From Marinobacter sp. HL-58 (lineage in GTDB: Bacteria > Pseudomonadota > Gammaproteobacteria > Pseudomonadales > Oleiphilaceae): DNA of 64,000 nt. Positions 37,309 to 47,676 of this stretch are shown in pieces. The stretch lies in NCBI RefSeq assembly GCF_001314605.1, contig NZ_LIHP01000008.1, positions 1-64,000 on the forward strand. The letters run 5' to 3'. Below the pieces are notes generated by a model. The model did not search any database and was not told the DNA's origin. It was given only the letters and a program-made list of their open reading frames with translations. Each line of letters begins with the position of its first letter. Position 1 is the stretch's first letter. Made by a program: the position numbers and the translations under genes.

Positions 37309-37578
37309 CTACTGGCGTTTGTACTGGGTGGGGCAATAACCTCTGGAAACGCCAGGCGGGCGCAGTGCCCTGTGCTTGGTCCTGCGCCCGCTGACACGTT
37401 TGCGCCAGAGCCGGAAGCTGCCGGGTTTCAGCTCCCGCCGCATAAGCGTGATCACGTCCTTTTCCTGCAGCCCATACAAGCTCTCGATGGCTTCAAACGG
37501 CGTACGGTCTTCCCAGGCCATTTCGATGATCCGGGAAAGATCGGATTCACTGAAGCTCACCATCTGGCTTTGTCCCAC
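37309..37578 (-). CDS. TIGR03643 family protein (DUF2805)
   Basis: 89 residues. SESDLSRIIEMAWEDRTPF, then GLQEKDVITLMRRELKPGSF and RLWRKRV match this small family, which is consistently found next to DASH cryptochromes and may be a DNA-binding or photolyase accessory protein. The C-terminus is basic (SGRRTKHRALRPPG). It overlaps the DUF6231 gene by 22 bases and converges on the kinase-like gene. Function unknown. Confidence 0.85.
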   Translation of the reverse strand: MGQSQMVSFSESDLSRIIEMAWEDRTPFEAIESLYGLQEKDVITLMRRELKPGSFRLWRKRVSGRRTKHRALRPPGVSRGYCPTQYKRQ

Positions 37579-38036
37579 ATTTCCGGGTTGGCCCAGTTGT
37601 CGGGATTGTTCCAGGCGCGCTTGTGGTTATAGCTATCGATATTGTAGGTGTAAAGCGTGAGAGGATTGTCGCCATCCCCCAATTCCGCCTGGCGTCGAAA
37701 ACCCAGCCCGATAAAGTCGGTGAAAGCCCACTCGGGGTTGCCTGACACCACCACCGCTATCTGATGGGTGCCATAGTTGCGAAGCTGTCCCAGCAGCACC
37801 TCACCCTGTTCATGGCTCAGGTGTTCCAGTGTGTCAGTCACCAGCGCCAGATCCTGGGTCCGGGAGAGCGGGAAGGCTTCGTTCGGGCGGTTGCTGTCCA
37901 GCGTTGTCATTGCTGATTCGCCATGATGGTGACACCAGTGACGGCCCACCTGGCCGGCCGCTTCACCACAAACCACCAGGGTTTTCGGTTGGCAGGTATC
38001 GACGATCCGGGCCAGGGCCTGTCGGGTAGAGGTCAT
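37557..38036 (-). CDS. DUF6231 family protein
   Basis: 159 residues. It begins with a Rossmann-like strand (PKTLVVCGEAAGQVGRHW), continues with QDLALVTDTLEHLSHEQGEVLLGQL, which looks like the middle of a MetW-like methyltransferase fold, and ends FTDFIGLGFRR and YNIDSYNHKRAWNN. The glycine loop is incomplete, so methyl transfer is doubtful. It lies between the photolyase gene and TIGR03643 and is probably co-transcribed with them. Confidence 0.65.
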   Translation of the reverse strand: MTSTRQALARIVDTCQPKTLVVCGEAAGQVGRHWCHHHGESAMTTLDSNRPNEAFPLSRTQDLALVTDTLEHLSHEQGEVLLGQLRNYGTHQIAVVVSGNPEWAFTDFIGLGFRRQAELGDGDNPLTLYTYNIDSYNHKRAWNNPDNWANPEMWDKARW

Positions 38037-38072
38037 GATTCGGCATATCCGTTTGGGGTTAAAAGTGCAGTA

Positions 38073-39413
38073 TCACACCGGCCAGTCGGCCGCATCAACC
38101 AGATGCAGGCCCACCGGTTGGCTGGAGTGGCCCTGCCAGCGCCGCACGAACTCGCCGTCCGGATCGAACTGTCGCGCCTGCTTTTCCAGGTTGAAGTGTC
38201 GCGGCCCCTTGGGGTCGGCGCCGACGCCGGCCAGGTACTGCCAGTTGCCGTAGTTGCTGGCAACATCGTAGTCCACCAGTTGTTCTTCAAACCAGGCAGC
38301 GCCGTAGCGCCAGTCCAGTTCCAATTCATTAACCAGGCAACTGGCGACAATCTGGCGGCTGCGGTTGCTGATATAGCCGGTCTCCCGCAACTGATTCATG
38401 GCGGCATTCACAAGCGGGTACTCGGTGCTGCCGGCGCACCAGGCCTTGAAACGATGGGGGTAGAAGGAAACCGACCGTTTTTTCTGCCGCACGCCGTCCC
38501 GGCGAAACAGTTTTGAGCCATGCTTGTTGGCGTACCAGTAAAAGTACTCCCGCCACAACAACTCGAACCAGAGCCAGTAGGTGGACTCGTTTTTTACGTG
38601 CTGGCTTTCATACCGGGCAATGGTCTCGGCCACTTCACGGGCGGACAGGGACCCATTGGCCAGCCAGGGCGAGAGACGGGAGGAACCCTCGGGTTCATCC
38701 AGCTCGTTGCGGGTGTCAATATAGGTGTCGATGCTGTGATCAACGAACAGAAACTGGTTGAGTCGTTCCAGTCCTGCGGATTCGCCTCCGGTGAATCCCA
38801 CGGGATGACGGGGCTCCGCAATGGCCGGGCAGTCACCACGATTGTCTTCAGGAAAACCCGGGGCTGGCGGAAGGGCCGTCAGGGTGCGAATGCGCAGTTG
38901 TTCTGACCGGCTGTCGTCGGCTTTCTCAACCAGTTTGCGGAACTGGGAAAAGGTGTCGGGAAGTTCTGCCAGTTTCATCGGCAGCGAGCCTTCAGTAAAC
39001 AGGCTCAGGGTCTCGAATTGCTGGCATATCGTTTTCGGAAGCTTGTCCTTGATCGCCTGCCACTGGCCGGCTTCCCGGGTTCCGGGCAGGCGGGAACGAA
39101 TGACCCGTCCTATCTGATGGTCATGCACCAGTTCGGGGATAACATCTTCGGGCTCACCATAGGCAATATGCAGTCTCTGCCCGAGCGCTCTGAGGCTTCG
39201 TTCCAGAGTCATGAGGCTTTGCCACAGAAAACGCCAGCGATGCTCACCCATGGTCTTGCATTGGAAGGGGCCGGGCGCAAACCATTTTGGATTCACCACA
39301 TACACGCACAGCAGCATGTCTGACCGGGAGGCGGCCAGCAAAGCGGCATTGTCGTGGAGCCGGAGATCGCGGGTAAACCAGTAGAGGGTTTGCACAGTCT
39401 TGTTTCCTGTCAA
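38073..39413 (-). CDS. DASH-family cryptochrome/photolyase
   Basis: 446 residues: an N-terminal photolyase alpha/beta domain (LYWFTRDLRLHDNAALLAA) and a C-terminal FAD-binding domain with SRLSPWLANGSLSARE, WFELLWREYFYW, and NYGNWQYLAGVGADPKGPRHFN, the DASH-type FAD and DNA-binding signatures. DASH proteins repair cyclobutane dimers in single-stranded or looped DNA and bind FAD with an antenna cofactor. It is the first gene of a minus-strand run with DUF6231 and TIGR03643. An N-terminal extension is absent. Confidence 0.9.
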   Translation of the reverse strand: MTGNKTVQTLYWFTRDLRLHDNAALLAASRSDMLLCVYVVNPKWFAPGPFQCKTMGEHRWRFLWQSLMTLERSLRALGQRLHIAYGEPEDVIPELVHDHQIGRVIRSRLPGTREAGQWQAIKDKLPKTICQQFETLSLFTEGSLPMKLAELPDTFSQFRKLVEKADDSRSEQLRIRTLTALPPAPGFPEDNRGDCPAIAEPRHPVGFTGGESAGLERLNQFLFVDHSIDTYIDTRNELDEPEGSSRLSPWLANGSLSAREVAETIARYESQHVKNESTYWLWFELLWREYFYWYANKHGSKLFRRDGVRQKKRSVSFYPHRFKAWCAGSTEYPLVNAAMNQLRETGYISNRSRQIVASCLVNELELDWRYGAAWFEEQLVDYDVASNYGNWQYLAGVGADPKGPRHFNLEKQARQFDPDGEFVRRWQGHSSQPVGLHLVDAADWPV

Positions 39414-39474
39414 AAGTTAACGCTCTAGTTTCTTGATACGACCGTTAGTCAGAATAGTTTTCGCGAAGATCCGT

Positions 39475-39519
39475 GCCATTAAACGAAAGCACCGCTGATC
39501 GTGTCGACCAGCGGTGCTT
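39475..39519 (-). terminator. Rho-independent terminator after the SDR/NemA operon
   Basis: An 11-base perfect stem, AAGCACCGCTG (39487-39497) with CAGCGGTGCTT (39509-39519), encloses an 11-base loop. Read on the minus strand it is followed by TTCGTTTAAT, a moderate U-rich tail. It lies 27 bases beyond the SDR stop. Confidence 0.75.
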
Positions 39520-39546
39520 CGGTGGGTTCACGGCATCGTGAAAAGC

Positions 39547-40296
39547 TTACAGCTCCTGCGCTGTCGGACGCAGAATGATTTCGTTGATGTCGACGTCGGA
39601 CGGCTGTTCAATGGCATAGACAATGGCACGAGCCACGGCGTCTGAATCAATCGCCACCTTGTACAGTTCGTCCGCTGCCTGCTTGGCGTCCGGGTCCGTG
39701 ATGGTGTTGGTGAGCTCGGTAGCCACCGCCCCCGGGGAGATGTTGGTGCTGCGGATCTCATCACCGGCCTCCATACGTAAGCCCTCTGAAAGCGCTTTTA
39801 CGGCGTATTTGGTTGCGCAATACACCGCTGCGCCCGGGAACAGTTTGTGGCCAGCGACGGATGACAGGTTGATCACGTGACCGCTGTGCTGTTCGCGCAT
39901 GGTGGGCAGCACAGCCGCGATGCCGTACATGACGCCTTTGATATTGACGTCCACCATCTGGTCCCATTCGTCGACTTTCAGTGCATCCAGCGGTGCCAGA
40001 GGCATCAGGCCGGCGTTGTTGATCAGCACATCAATCCGGCCGAAGGTGTCTTTCGCCAGGGCTGCCAGGGCTTCTACCTGTTTGCGGTCGGTGACGTCCG
40101 TGGTCTTCCATACCACTTCGGCACCCCTGGATTTCAGGTCTTCCGTCAGGGCTTTCAGGCGGTCCTCGCGGCGGGCCGCCAGTACGAGCCGGGCGCCCCT
40201 GTCTGCCAGGCGGCGTGCGGTGGCCTCGCCGAGACCACTGCTGGCGCCGGTGATAATGACCACTTTCTGGTTGATTGCGTCGTCTGTGTTGCTCAT
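39547..40296 (-). CDS. SDR family oxidoreductase
   Basis: 249 residues from ATG 40296, which sits seven bases after AGGAG; ATG 40302 is in frame but too close. Cofactor motif [22 protein letters not shown], catalytic Ser in [10 protein letters not shown] and YCATKYAVK with the Tyr/Lys pair are intact. LAARREDRL after the second strand carries Arg residues typical of NADP preference. Downstream of nemA with a 32-base gap, it is probably in the NemR-controlled operon and may reduce reactive carbonyls. Exact substrate unknown. Confidence 0.87.
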   Translation of the reverse strand: MSNTDDAINQKVVIITGASSGLGEATARRLADRGARLVLAARREDRLKALTEDLKSRGAEVVWKTTDVTDRKQVEALAALAKDTFGRIDVLINNAGLMPLAPLDALKVDEWDQMVDVNIKGVMYGIAAVLPTMREQHSGHVINLSSVAGHKLFPGAAVYCATKYAVKALSEGLRMEAGDEIRSTNISPGAVATELTNTITDPDAKQAADELYKVAIDSDAVARAIVYAIEQPSDVDINEIILRPTAQEL

Positions 40297-40328
40297 AGAC
40301 ATACTCCTGATTGGTTCCATTTTTTGAA

Positions 40329-41456
40329 CTAGGCGCTGGTTTCAGGCTCAAGCTCTTTCAGCGTTGGGTAATCGGTGTAGCCACGTTCGTCGCCACCGTA
40401 AAAGGTGCTGTCGTCCCACTTGTTCAGTTCTGCATGCTGGCGGAAGCGCTCCGGCAGGTCCGGATTGGCGATGAACGGGCGACCGAAGGTCACCAGGTCA
40501 CAACGGCCGCGGCTGATGCGTTTGCGGGCTTCCTCTGCGGTGTAGGCGCCGTTGGCAATGTAGGTGCCTTTGAAACCGGCCTGAATGGCGTCGATAACCT
40601 CTTCCGGGCGGCCATCGGCGTGGTTGCCCTGGAAGGAATCCTCCACCACTTCGACGTAGGCGATGCCAAGGTCGTTGAGTTTCCTGGCGAATTCGCCAAA
40701 GGTTTCAACCGGATTCTCGTCGACCATGGCGTTGAAGCTTCCGGTCGGGCTGATGCGGACGCCAACCCGGTCCTTGCCCCAGACATCAATCACCGCTTCC
40801 ATCACCATCAGTGGCAGGCGCATGCGGTTTTCAAGGGAACCACCGAAGTCGTCGGTGCGGTGGTTGCTGCCGCTCTTGAGGAACTGGTCCAGCAGATAAC
40901 CGTTGGCAGCGTGGACTTCGACGCCGTCGAATCCGGCCTCTTTGGCATTCCGGGCGCCCCGGCGGAACTGCTCTACGATGTCTTCCATCTCGCTGGCCTC
41001 CAGAGCCCGCGGCTCCGGAATATCCACCATGCCAGAGTCAGCGCTGATGAAGGTTTTTGCTCCTTCCGGTTTGATGGCAGAGGGCGCTACGGGCTTCTGG
41101 CCATCGGGCTGAAGTTCGGTGTGGGAGATGCGGCCAACATGCCAGAGTTGCATATGGATGCGTCCACCGGCCATGTGTACCGCGCTTGTGATCTTGCGCC
41201 AGCCTTCAATCTGCTCCGGGGAATGAATGCCGGGGGTAAAGGCGTAGCCCTTACCCTGCGGCGATACCTGGGTGGCCTCACTGATGATCAGGCCAGCCCC
41301 GGCACGCTGCTGGTAATAGGTTACGTTCATATCATTGGGCACATCGCCGGGCTGTGCGGAGCGGGCACGGGTCAGTGGCGACATGAGTACCCGGTTGGGC
41401 AAGGTCAGTGGGCCGAGTTCGTAAGGTTGAAACAGTGCATCATCTGGGTTGTTCAT
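40329..41456 (-). CDS. nemA: Old-yellow-enzyme alkene reductase (NemA-like)
   Basis: 375 residues of the OYE family, an FMN TIM barrel that reduces activated C=C bonds, N-ethylmaleimide, nitroesters and quinones with NADPH. Seen are [27 protein letters not shown], the substrate His/Asn pair in [28 protein letters not shown], and [13 protein letters not shown] for FMN phosphate. It follows nemR on the same strand with an operator-like palindrome in the 68-base gap, matching the E. coli nemRA arrangement. Confidence 0.92.
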   Translation of the reverse strand: MNNPDDALFQPYELGPLTLPNRVLMSPLTRARSAQPGDVPNDMNVTYYQQRAGAGLIISEATQVSPQGKGYAFTPGIHSPEQIEGWRKITSAVHMAGGRIHMQLWHVGRISHTELQPDGQKPVAPSAIKPEGAKTFISADSGMVDIPEPRALEASEMEDIVEQFRRGARNAKEAGFDGVEVHAANGYLLDQFLKSGSNHRTDDFGGSLENRMRLPLMVMEAVIDVWGKDRVGVRISPTGSFNAMVDENPVETFGEFARKLNDLGIAYVEVVEDSFQGNHADGRPEEVIDAIQAGFKGTYIANGAYTAEEARKRISRGRCDLVTFGRPFIANPDLPERFRQHAELNKWDDSTFYGGDERGYTDYPTLKELEPETSA

Positions 41457-41489
41457 CAGTCATTTCCTCTGGAGTTAACAGGTTTTAAT

Positions 41490-41501
41490 TAGACCAGTCT
41501 A
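41490..41501. promoter_or_regulatory. NemR-box-like palindrome upstream of nemA
   Basis: TAGAC-CA-GTCTA lies in the 68-base gap between nemR and nemA, 33 bases before the nemA start. Its half-sites TAGAC/GTCTA are the same as in the palindrome before nemR (42124-42138), with spacing 2 instead of 5. Same-sequence sites at both genes of a regulator/target pair support an operator. Confidence 0.6.
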
Positions 41502-41524
41502 CTAATCACGAGTTTAAAAAAAAT

Positions 41525-42112
41525 TCAGTGGATGCCGAGGCACTGGGAGAAGAAAACCCGGACAAAACGTTCCATGGGTTCGGTGGACTTGAGTACCTTG
41601 GCGCGCAGAATGGCGCCTTCCCAGCCTGACAGCAGGAAGCTGGCCACATCAGAGGGCACAACCGTCCGGTCAATCTCACCGGCTTCCTGGCCCTGGGCGA
41701 TGCAACGCTCGAAACGCTTCTCCCAGCCGGAAAACACATTGTTGAGTCGCGTTCTGAAGGTTTCGTTCTGCCCGGACAGTTCCTGACCGAGATTGCCGAT
41801 CAGGCAACCGCTGGTGTATTCACAGCTGGTGATACTTTCGAAGCCGGTGTCGAAATAGGCATACAGCCGGTCGACACACGAGCGCGTGGGATCTGTGAGA
41901 ATCCGTTCGAGCTTGGCATCGTACTCTCTCGCGAAGCTATCAATCACGGCAAGGCCAAAATCGTTCTTGCTGCTAAAGTAATGGTAGAACGAGCCCTTGG
42001 GTACGCCTGCAGCGGTCAGAACCGCGTTGATGCCGGTGGCACCAAAGCCTTTCTGGCCGATGAGTTCGGCGCCGGTCTGAATGATATGGTCGCGTGTGTC
42101 TTTTGATGGCAT
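41525..42112 (-). CDS. nemR: TetR-family repressor, NemR-like
   Basis: 195 residues. The N-terminal helix-turn-helix is TGINAVLTAAGVPKGSFYHYF. In the ligand domain SGCLIGNLGQELS places a Cys at the position of the redox-sensing Cys106 of E. coli NemR, which reacts with quinones, aldehydes and bleach and releases DNA. It is divergent from adhC and upstream of nemA; palindromes flank it on both sides (41490-41501 and 42124-42138), so it probably represses itself, nemA-SDR and perhaps adhC. Confidence 0.85.
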   Translation of the reverse strand: MPSKDTRDHIIQTGAELIGQKGFGATGINAVLTAAGVPKGSFYHYFSSKNDFGLAVIDSFAREYDAKLERILTDPTRSCVDRLYAYFDTGFESITSCEYTSGCLIGNLGQELSGQNETFRTRLNNVFSGWEKRFERCIAQGQEAGEIDRTVVPSDVASFLLSGWEGAILRAKVLKSTEPMERFVRVFFSQCLGIH

Positions 42113-42123
42113 GGTTGTTATAT

Positions 42124-43317
<1,194 letters not shown>

Positions 43318-43364
43318 TGTGGCACATGGCCCTGTATCAGTGATCCAGGGCCCGGGAGAAGTTG

Positions 43365-43811
43365 ATGACTGCCGATAACCCTTTCCGATTCCGCTTCCGC
43401 GTCCGCTACAGCGAATGCGACGCCCAGAGTGTGGTGTTCAACGCCCGCTACGCCGACTATGTGGATATTGCCGTCAATGAGTACATCCGCGCCCTGTTCG
43501 GGGACTACCAGAACCTGCTGGATGAGGATCTTGACATCCAGGTGGTCAGCCTGACGATGAACTATCGCGCGCCGGCGCGTTTTGATGATGTGCTGGAAGC
43601 CAGAATAAAGGCAGGGCGGATTGGCAACACCTCGTTCACCGTGCACCTGGAGTTCTATCGTTATGGCGACGAGGCCCTGGTTGCCGAGGCGGACATTACC
43701 TATGTGCTGATTCAGCCGTCAAAGATGGCAAAAACGCCTGTTCCGAATACTATTCGGGAAAAACTGGAGGTGGGAGCACCCGGCGTGCTGATCAGCCACG
43801 CCGGGGAATAA
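43365..43811 (+). CDS. Hotdog-fold (4HBT) acyl-CoA thioesterase
   Basis: 148 residues from ATG 43365; GGGAG lies six bases upstream and the TTG just before it is less likely. RVRYSECDAQSVVFNARYADYVD is the 4HBT signature, here cited in two parts (RYSECDAQ and NARYADYVD); the Asp in this block is the usual catalytic residue. It probably hydrolyses an acyl-CoA or related thioester. It follows adhC after 47 bases on the same strand. Substrate unknown. Confidence 0.83.
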   Translation: MTADNPFRFRFRVRYSECDAQSVVFNARYADYVDIAVNEYIRALFGDYQNLLDEDLDIQVVSLTMNYRAPARFDDVLEARIKAGRIGNTSFTVHLEFYRYGDEALVAEADITYVLIQPSKMAKTPVPNTIREKLEVGAPGVLISHAGE

Positions 43812-43824
43812 CGGCTGGTTCGGT

Positions 43825-44508
43825 TCAGTCCTCCTGAAGGGCCTGTACCACGGCCTTGGCGGTGCCTTCGGAGGAGGCCGGGTTCTGGCCGGTGATCAGT
43901 TTGCCGTCCACCACGATATGGGGCCCCCAATCGTCCCCTTTCGTGTAGGTAGCCGTGTTTTCCTTGAGCATGTCTTCCAGCAGGAAGGGCACAATGCCGC
44001 TCAGACCTACGGCTTCTTCTTCACTGTTGCTGAAGCCGGTCACCTTGCGGCCACCTACGATATTCTGCCCCGGTTTCACTTCCACATTCTTGAATACGGC
44101 CGGTGCATGGCAGACGGCACCGATAACCTTGTCCTGCTCGTAGGCGGTCTTGATCAGCGAGATACTTTTCTCGTTGTTGACCAGATCCCAGAGCGGGCCG
44201 TGACCACCGGGGTAGAAAATGGCGTCGTACTCGGTCATATCCACGTCGCCCAGCTTCTTGGTGCTGGCCAGTGACTCCTTGGCGTGGGCGTCCTGCTGGA
44301 ACCGGCGGGTGGTTTCTGTCAGGGCGTCTTCGGCTTCGCTGTTCGGGTCTACCGGGGGCTGACCGCCTTTCGGGGAGGCGATGGTAATGTCGGCGCCGGC
44401 ATCCCGGAAAACATAATAGGGCGCAGTGAATTCTTCCAGCCAGAACCCGGTCTTGTGACCGGTGTCTCCCATCTGGTCGTGTGAAGTAAGAACCATCAGT
44501 ACTTTCAT
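43825..44508 (-). CDS. DJ-1/PfpI family protein (type 1 glutamine amidotransferase-like)
   Basis: 227 residues. The nucleophile Cys is in VIGAVCHAPAVF, the upstream Glu in FWLEEFTAPYY, and PGGHGPLWDL forms the oxyanion loop, as in class I DJ-1/Hsp31-like proteins related to glyoxalase III. Such enzymes act on methylglyoxal or protect proteins and DNA from glycation. It converges on the thioesterase gene. Placement beside NemA and AdhC suggests a common aldehyde/electrophile defence function. Confidence 0.88.
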   Translation of the reverse strand: MKVLMVLTSHDQMGDTGHKTGFWLEEFTAPYYVFRDAGADITIASPKGGQPPVDPNSEAEDALTETTRRFQQDAHAKESLASTKKLGDVDMTEYDAIFYPGGHGPLWDLVNNEKSISLIKTAYEQDKVIGAVCHAPAVFKNVEVKPGQNIVGGRKVTGFSNSEEEAVGLSGIVPFLLEDMLKENTATYTKGDDWGPHIVVDGKLITGQNPASSEGTAKAVVQALQED

Positions 44509-44658
44509 TGAGGCTGTCCTTCCTGGTTTTTAAATGAATGGGTGACCAACTGCTCTACAGGTAATCTGTTGTGACGGCCACGCGGTAAATCAACCACTTT
44601 ATGCGAATCATCTACGCCAACCCACTCACGGCAGATTTGTGGATTCTGCTTACTGTTT

Positions 44659-45492
44659 ATGAACTACACTTTCAGGGATCATGCCGCAAAGGCTGAACCC
44701 GGGTTCCGGTTCCAGGCCTCGATAATCATCTCATGGAAGGTTAGCCCCCCAGTGCGTCTTATTGTTGTCTGTTTCTCAGCGATACTGTTTCTGGCCTTTG
44801 CTGCCTCTGCAGAGGAGCGTCGCTCGGTCACTGTGGGTATTAACCATGCTCCACCATACAGGGTGACCACCGATGAAGGCCCTGCAGGTCTCTACGTGGA
44901 CATATTTGACGAGATAGCCCGGCGCATAAATTGGGATATTCGCTATGTGGAAGCTCCGTTTCGCCGGATATTGCTCATGATGGAGGAGGGCACGGTCGAC
45001 GTGATGCTTGGCCCCCTGAAAACCGAGGAGCGGGAGCGGGTCATGGCGTTTGTGGCGCCGGTGTTCCCGCCAGAGCGTAAACTGTTTTTCTACTACCGTG
45101 ACGAAAACCGGATCGAAGAATACGAGGACCTGTACGGCAAGACAATTGGTGTTCTGGAGGGTGCCAGTTACTTCGAGGAATTTGATGCTGACGACAAGCT
45201 CGACAAAGAGCCGATTGCGCGATATGAAAACCTGATGCGAATGCTGGAAAAGGATCGCGTTGACGTGGTGGTTGCACCGGAACTGGTGGGTAAACATACC
45301 GTGAACCAGTTGGGCTCAGAAGTATCCATTTCACCCTATCAGATTCCTGGCGAGCATTCCTACATTGCGATTTCAAGAACATCACCGATGTTTTCCCACC
45401 AGGACGAGATTAACCAGGCTTTTGAACAGATTCGTCAGGAAGGCACGTATGAAAAGCTGGTAAGGGGCTATCAGGATCACGCTGAACGATGA
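44659..45492 (+). CDS. Periplasmic solute-binding protein (SBP_bac_3 type)
   Basis: 277 residues with an unusually long N-terminus: about 30 polar residues precede the hydrophobic signal VRLIVVCFSAILFLAFAASA, so the true start may be GTG 44752. The mature part reads VTVGINHAPPYR, GLYVDIFDEIARRI, GTVDVMLGPLKTEER, LYGKTIGVLEGASY, typical of small amino-acid-like or signalling binding proteins (PF00497). Its stop overlaps the RNase J start by 4 bases. No permease or ATPase is nearby. Transport or sensing role not determined. Confidence 0.75.
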   Translation: MNYTFRDHAAKAEPGFRFQASIIISWKVSPPVRLIVVCFSAILFLAFAASAEERRSVTVGINHAPPYRVTTDEGPAGLYVDIFDEIARRINWDIRYVEAPFRRILLMMEEGTVDVMLGPLKTEERERVMAFVAPVFPPERKLFFYYRDENRIEEYEDLYGKTIGVLEGASYFEEFDADDKLDKEPIARYENLMRMLEKDRVDVVVAPELVGKHTVNQLGSEVSISPYQIPGEHSYIAISRTSPMFSHQDEINQAFEQIRQEGTYEKLVRGYQDHAER

Positions 45493-46871
45493 CACCGGAT
45501 GAGAATGACCTGTGGTTCCTCCCGCTGGGAGGCACCGGCGAAATCGGGATGAACCTGAATCTTTATGGCCATGACGGCCGCTGGCTGATGGTGGATTGCG
45601 GCGTTACCTTCCCCAGGCCCGGCAGGATCGCTGCCGACGGTACGGTACACCACCGGGGTGAGCCGCCGGTACAGATGGCCGATCCTGCCTTTATCGCCGA
45701 TCGTCGCGATCAGTTGGCAGGGCTGATCATCACCCACGCCCATGAAGATCACATTGGTGCCGTGCCCTACCTCTGGCCATTGCTGCAATGCCCGATCTAT
45801 ACCAGCCGTTTCACCGCCGAAATCCTGCGCAGAAAGCTCGCGGAATTCGATCTGCTGCATCGTGTCCCCATTCATGTTGTAAACGTGGGTGATCGCAGGG
45901 CGATCGGGTCCTTCGAGGTGGAATGGCTGGCCCTGACCCACTCCATTCCCGACCCCAATGCCCTGATGATCCGCACTTCGGCGGGGAATATCTTCCACAG
46001 CGGGGACTGGAAGCTGGATGACCACCCGCTGGTCGGCCACGGCTATTCCAGAAACACCTTTACCGATCTGGCAAAAGAGGGCGTGGATGCCATGGTGTGC
46101 GACTCCACCAATGCCACCGTGGAAGGCCACTCAACCTCGGAATCGGCGCTCTACAATGGCCTGCTGGAAGCCATCAAACCGGCAACCGGCCGGGTGGTTG
46201 TCACCTGCTTTGGCAGCAATATCGCCCGCCTGCATACCCTGGCCATGGTCGCCCGGGCAACCGGCCGCTATATGGGCCTGATTGGCCGTTCGCTCATCAA
46301 TATGAGCAATGCCGCCAAGGCGTCCGGGCTCTGGGATACCGCCGATTCGCTGATCAATGCCTCCCATTTTGGCTATCTGCCACGCGAGGAGATGCTGGCC
46401 GTGGCCACGGGCAGCCAGGGCGAACCACGCACTGCCTTGCGCAGACTCGCCGCCGGTAATCATCCGGATTTTGAACTGGAGGCCGGGGATCGGGTAATCT
46501 TCAGCGCCCGCGCCATTCCGGGCAATGAAGAGGCGATCGAGGCACTGATCGCCAGGCTGCGAGCCATGGGTGTGTCGGTGATTACTGCCGAGGATGCCAA
46601 TTTACCGATTCATGCTTCAGGTCATCCCGCTCAGGAAGAATTGGAGTTAATGTATCAGTGGGTAAGGCCTGCCATTGCCATTCCGGTCCATGGCGAGGCG
46701 ACACATATGGAAACTCACGCCGGGATTGCGAAGGCAAATGGAGTGCCCAGGGCCATGGTGGGCCGAAATGGTGACCTGTTCATGATCCGTCCGGTGCCGG
46801 GGATTCGTCGCCAGATTACGGAAACCGGGCGCCTGGGGTGGGAGAAACAGGCGCTTGTCAGAGTCGAGTAA
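45489..46871 (+). CDS. RNase J-type MBL/beta-CASP ribonuclease, short form
   Basis: 460 residues, about 90 fewer than Bacillus RNase J, lacking the C-terminal domain. It has the metal motif THAHEDHIGAVPYLW (metallo-beta-lactamase), SGDWKLDDHPLVG, CDSTNATVEGHS, the beta-CASP motifs VTCFGSNIARLHT and IGRSLINMSNAAK, and HASGHPAQEELELMYQW, which contains the final His ligand, then PVHGEATHMETH. It should be a 5'-exo/endoribonuclease. ATG 45489 overlaps the upstream binding-protein stop, and the next gene starts 4 bases after its own stop. RNase J is not the main decay enzyme of gammaproteobacteria. Confidence 0.88.
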   Translation: MTPDENDLWFLPLGGTGEIGMNLNLYGHDGRWLMVDCGVTFPRPGRIAADGTVHHRGEPPVQMADPAFIADRRDQLAGLIITHAHEDHIGAVPYLWPLLQCPIYTSRFTAEILRRKLAEFDLLHRVPIHVVNVGDRRAIGSFEVEWLALTHSIPDPNALMIRTSAGNIFHSGDWKLDDHPLVGHGYSRNTFTDLAKEGVDAMVCDSTNATVEGHSTSESALYNGLLEAIKPATGRVVVTCFGSNIARLHTLAMVARATGRYMGLIGRSLINMSNAAKASGLWDTADSLINASHFGYLPREEMLAVATGSQGEPRTALRRLAAGNHPDFELEAGDRVIFSARAIPGNEEAIEALIARLRAMGVSVITAEDANLPIHASGHPAQEELELMYQWVRPAIAIPVHGEATHMETHAGIAKANGVPRAMVGRNGDLFMIRPVPGIRRQITETGRLGWEKQALVRVE

Positions 46872-46875
46872 ACCG

Positions 46876-47676
46876 ATGTTGAAAGCTTTCTACAACGTTT
46901 GTGCATTGGTCGTGACCATGTTCGCGCTGGCTCCCGCAAGTGCCTCTCCGGAGCTCAACTGCAAGACGCTTACCGTGAGTGGCAACCCGGAATACCCGCC
47001 CTTGCTGTGGCGGGAATCAGCGGATGATGGCTATCTCATCGGCGCTTTACCGGCCCTTTTACGGGAAATCGTGGAACCCATGGGCCTGGAGGTTGTAGTC
47101 AGAGATCTCGGCTCCTGGGCCCGGGTTCAGCATGTGGCCAGCCTGGGAGAAATCGACATGGTAGCAGGTGCGTTTTATACCTCTGAACGCATTCGTTACA
47201 TGGATTACCTGCTTCCTCCGATCACTCATCTCCCAACGGTTGTCTGGGTACCCAGGGGTGGTGAATTTGTCTATCGCCACTGGCCGGATTTGCTGGAAAA
47301 ACGCGGCAGCACTCTGATCAACAACAGTTTCGGTCAGAATTTTGACCGTTATGCTGAGGAGAATCTGCGCATCGAAGGCGTACGAACCATTGAACAATCC
47401 TTCCAGATGGCACTGGCTGACCGCGTTAATTATGTTCTTTACGAATTATTGCAGGGGCAGGTGAAGCTGGAAAAGCTGGGTCTTGCCGATGATTTTGTGG
47501 CACTGGAGACGCCGATCAGCCGGGAGGGGTTGTTTTTCACCTTTGCCAAACAGTCGCCATGCAACACCGTTGAGTTGCGGGAACGTATTGCCGCGAGCCT
47601 GTCGAAACTGGTGGATGCCGGTCGGCCCGATCAGTTGACGCAGGAATTTACCCGTGTTTATACCGGGCAGGACTAG
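46876..47676 (+). CDS. Periplasmic solute-binding protein, PF00497-like
   Basis: 266 residues from ATG 46876, 4 bases after the RNase J stop; an in-frame TTG 46855 would overlap it. Signal peptide ending around PASASPEL. The mature part has SGNPEYPPLLWRES, LIGALPALLREIVEPMG, LGEIDMVAGAFYTSERI and FVALETPISREG, matching the SBP_bac_3 fold, as in the binding protein two genes upstream. There is no transporter nearby. It converges with the permease gene at 47648 and overlaps it by 29 bases. Confidence 0.72.
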   Translation: MLKAFYNVCALVVTMFALAPASASPELNCKTLTVSGNPEYPPLLWRESADDGYLIGALPALLREIVEPMGLEVVVRDLGSWARVQHVASLGEIDMVAGAFYTSERIRYMDYLLPPITHLPTVVWVPRGGEFVYRHWPDLLEKRGSTLINNSFGQNFDRYAEENLRIEGVRTIEQSFQMALADRVNYVLYELLQGQVKLEKLGLADDFVALETPISREGLFFTFAKQSPCNTVELRERIAASLSKLVDAGRPDQLTQEFTRVYTGQD

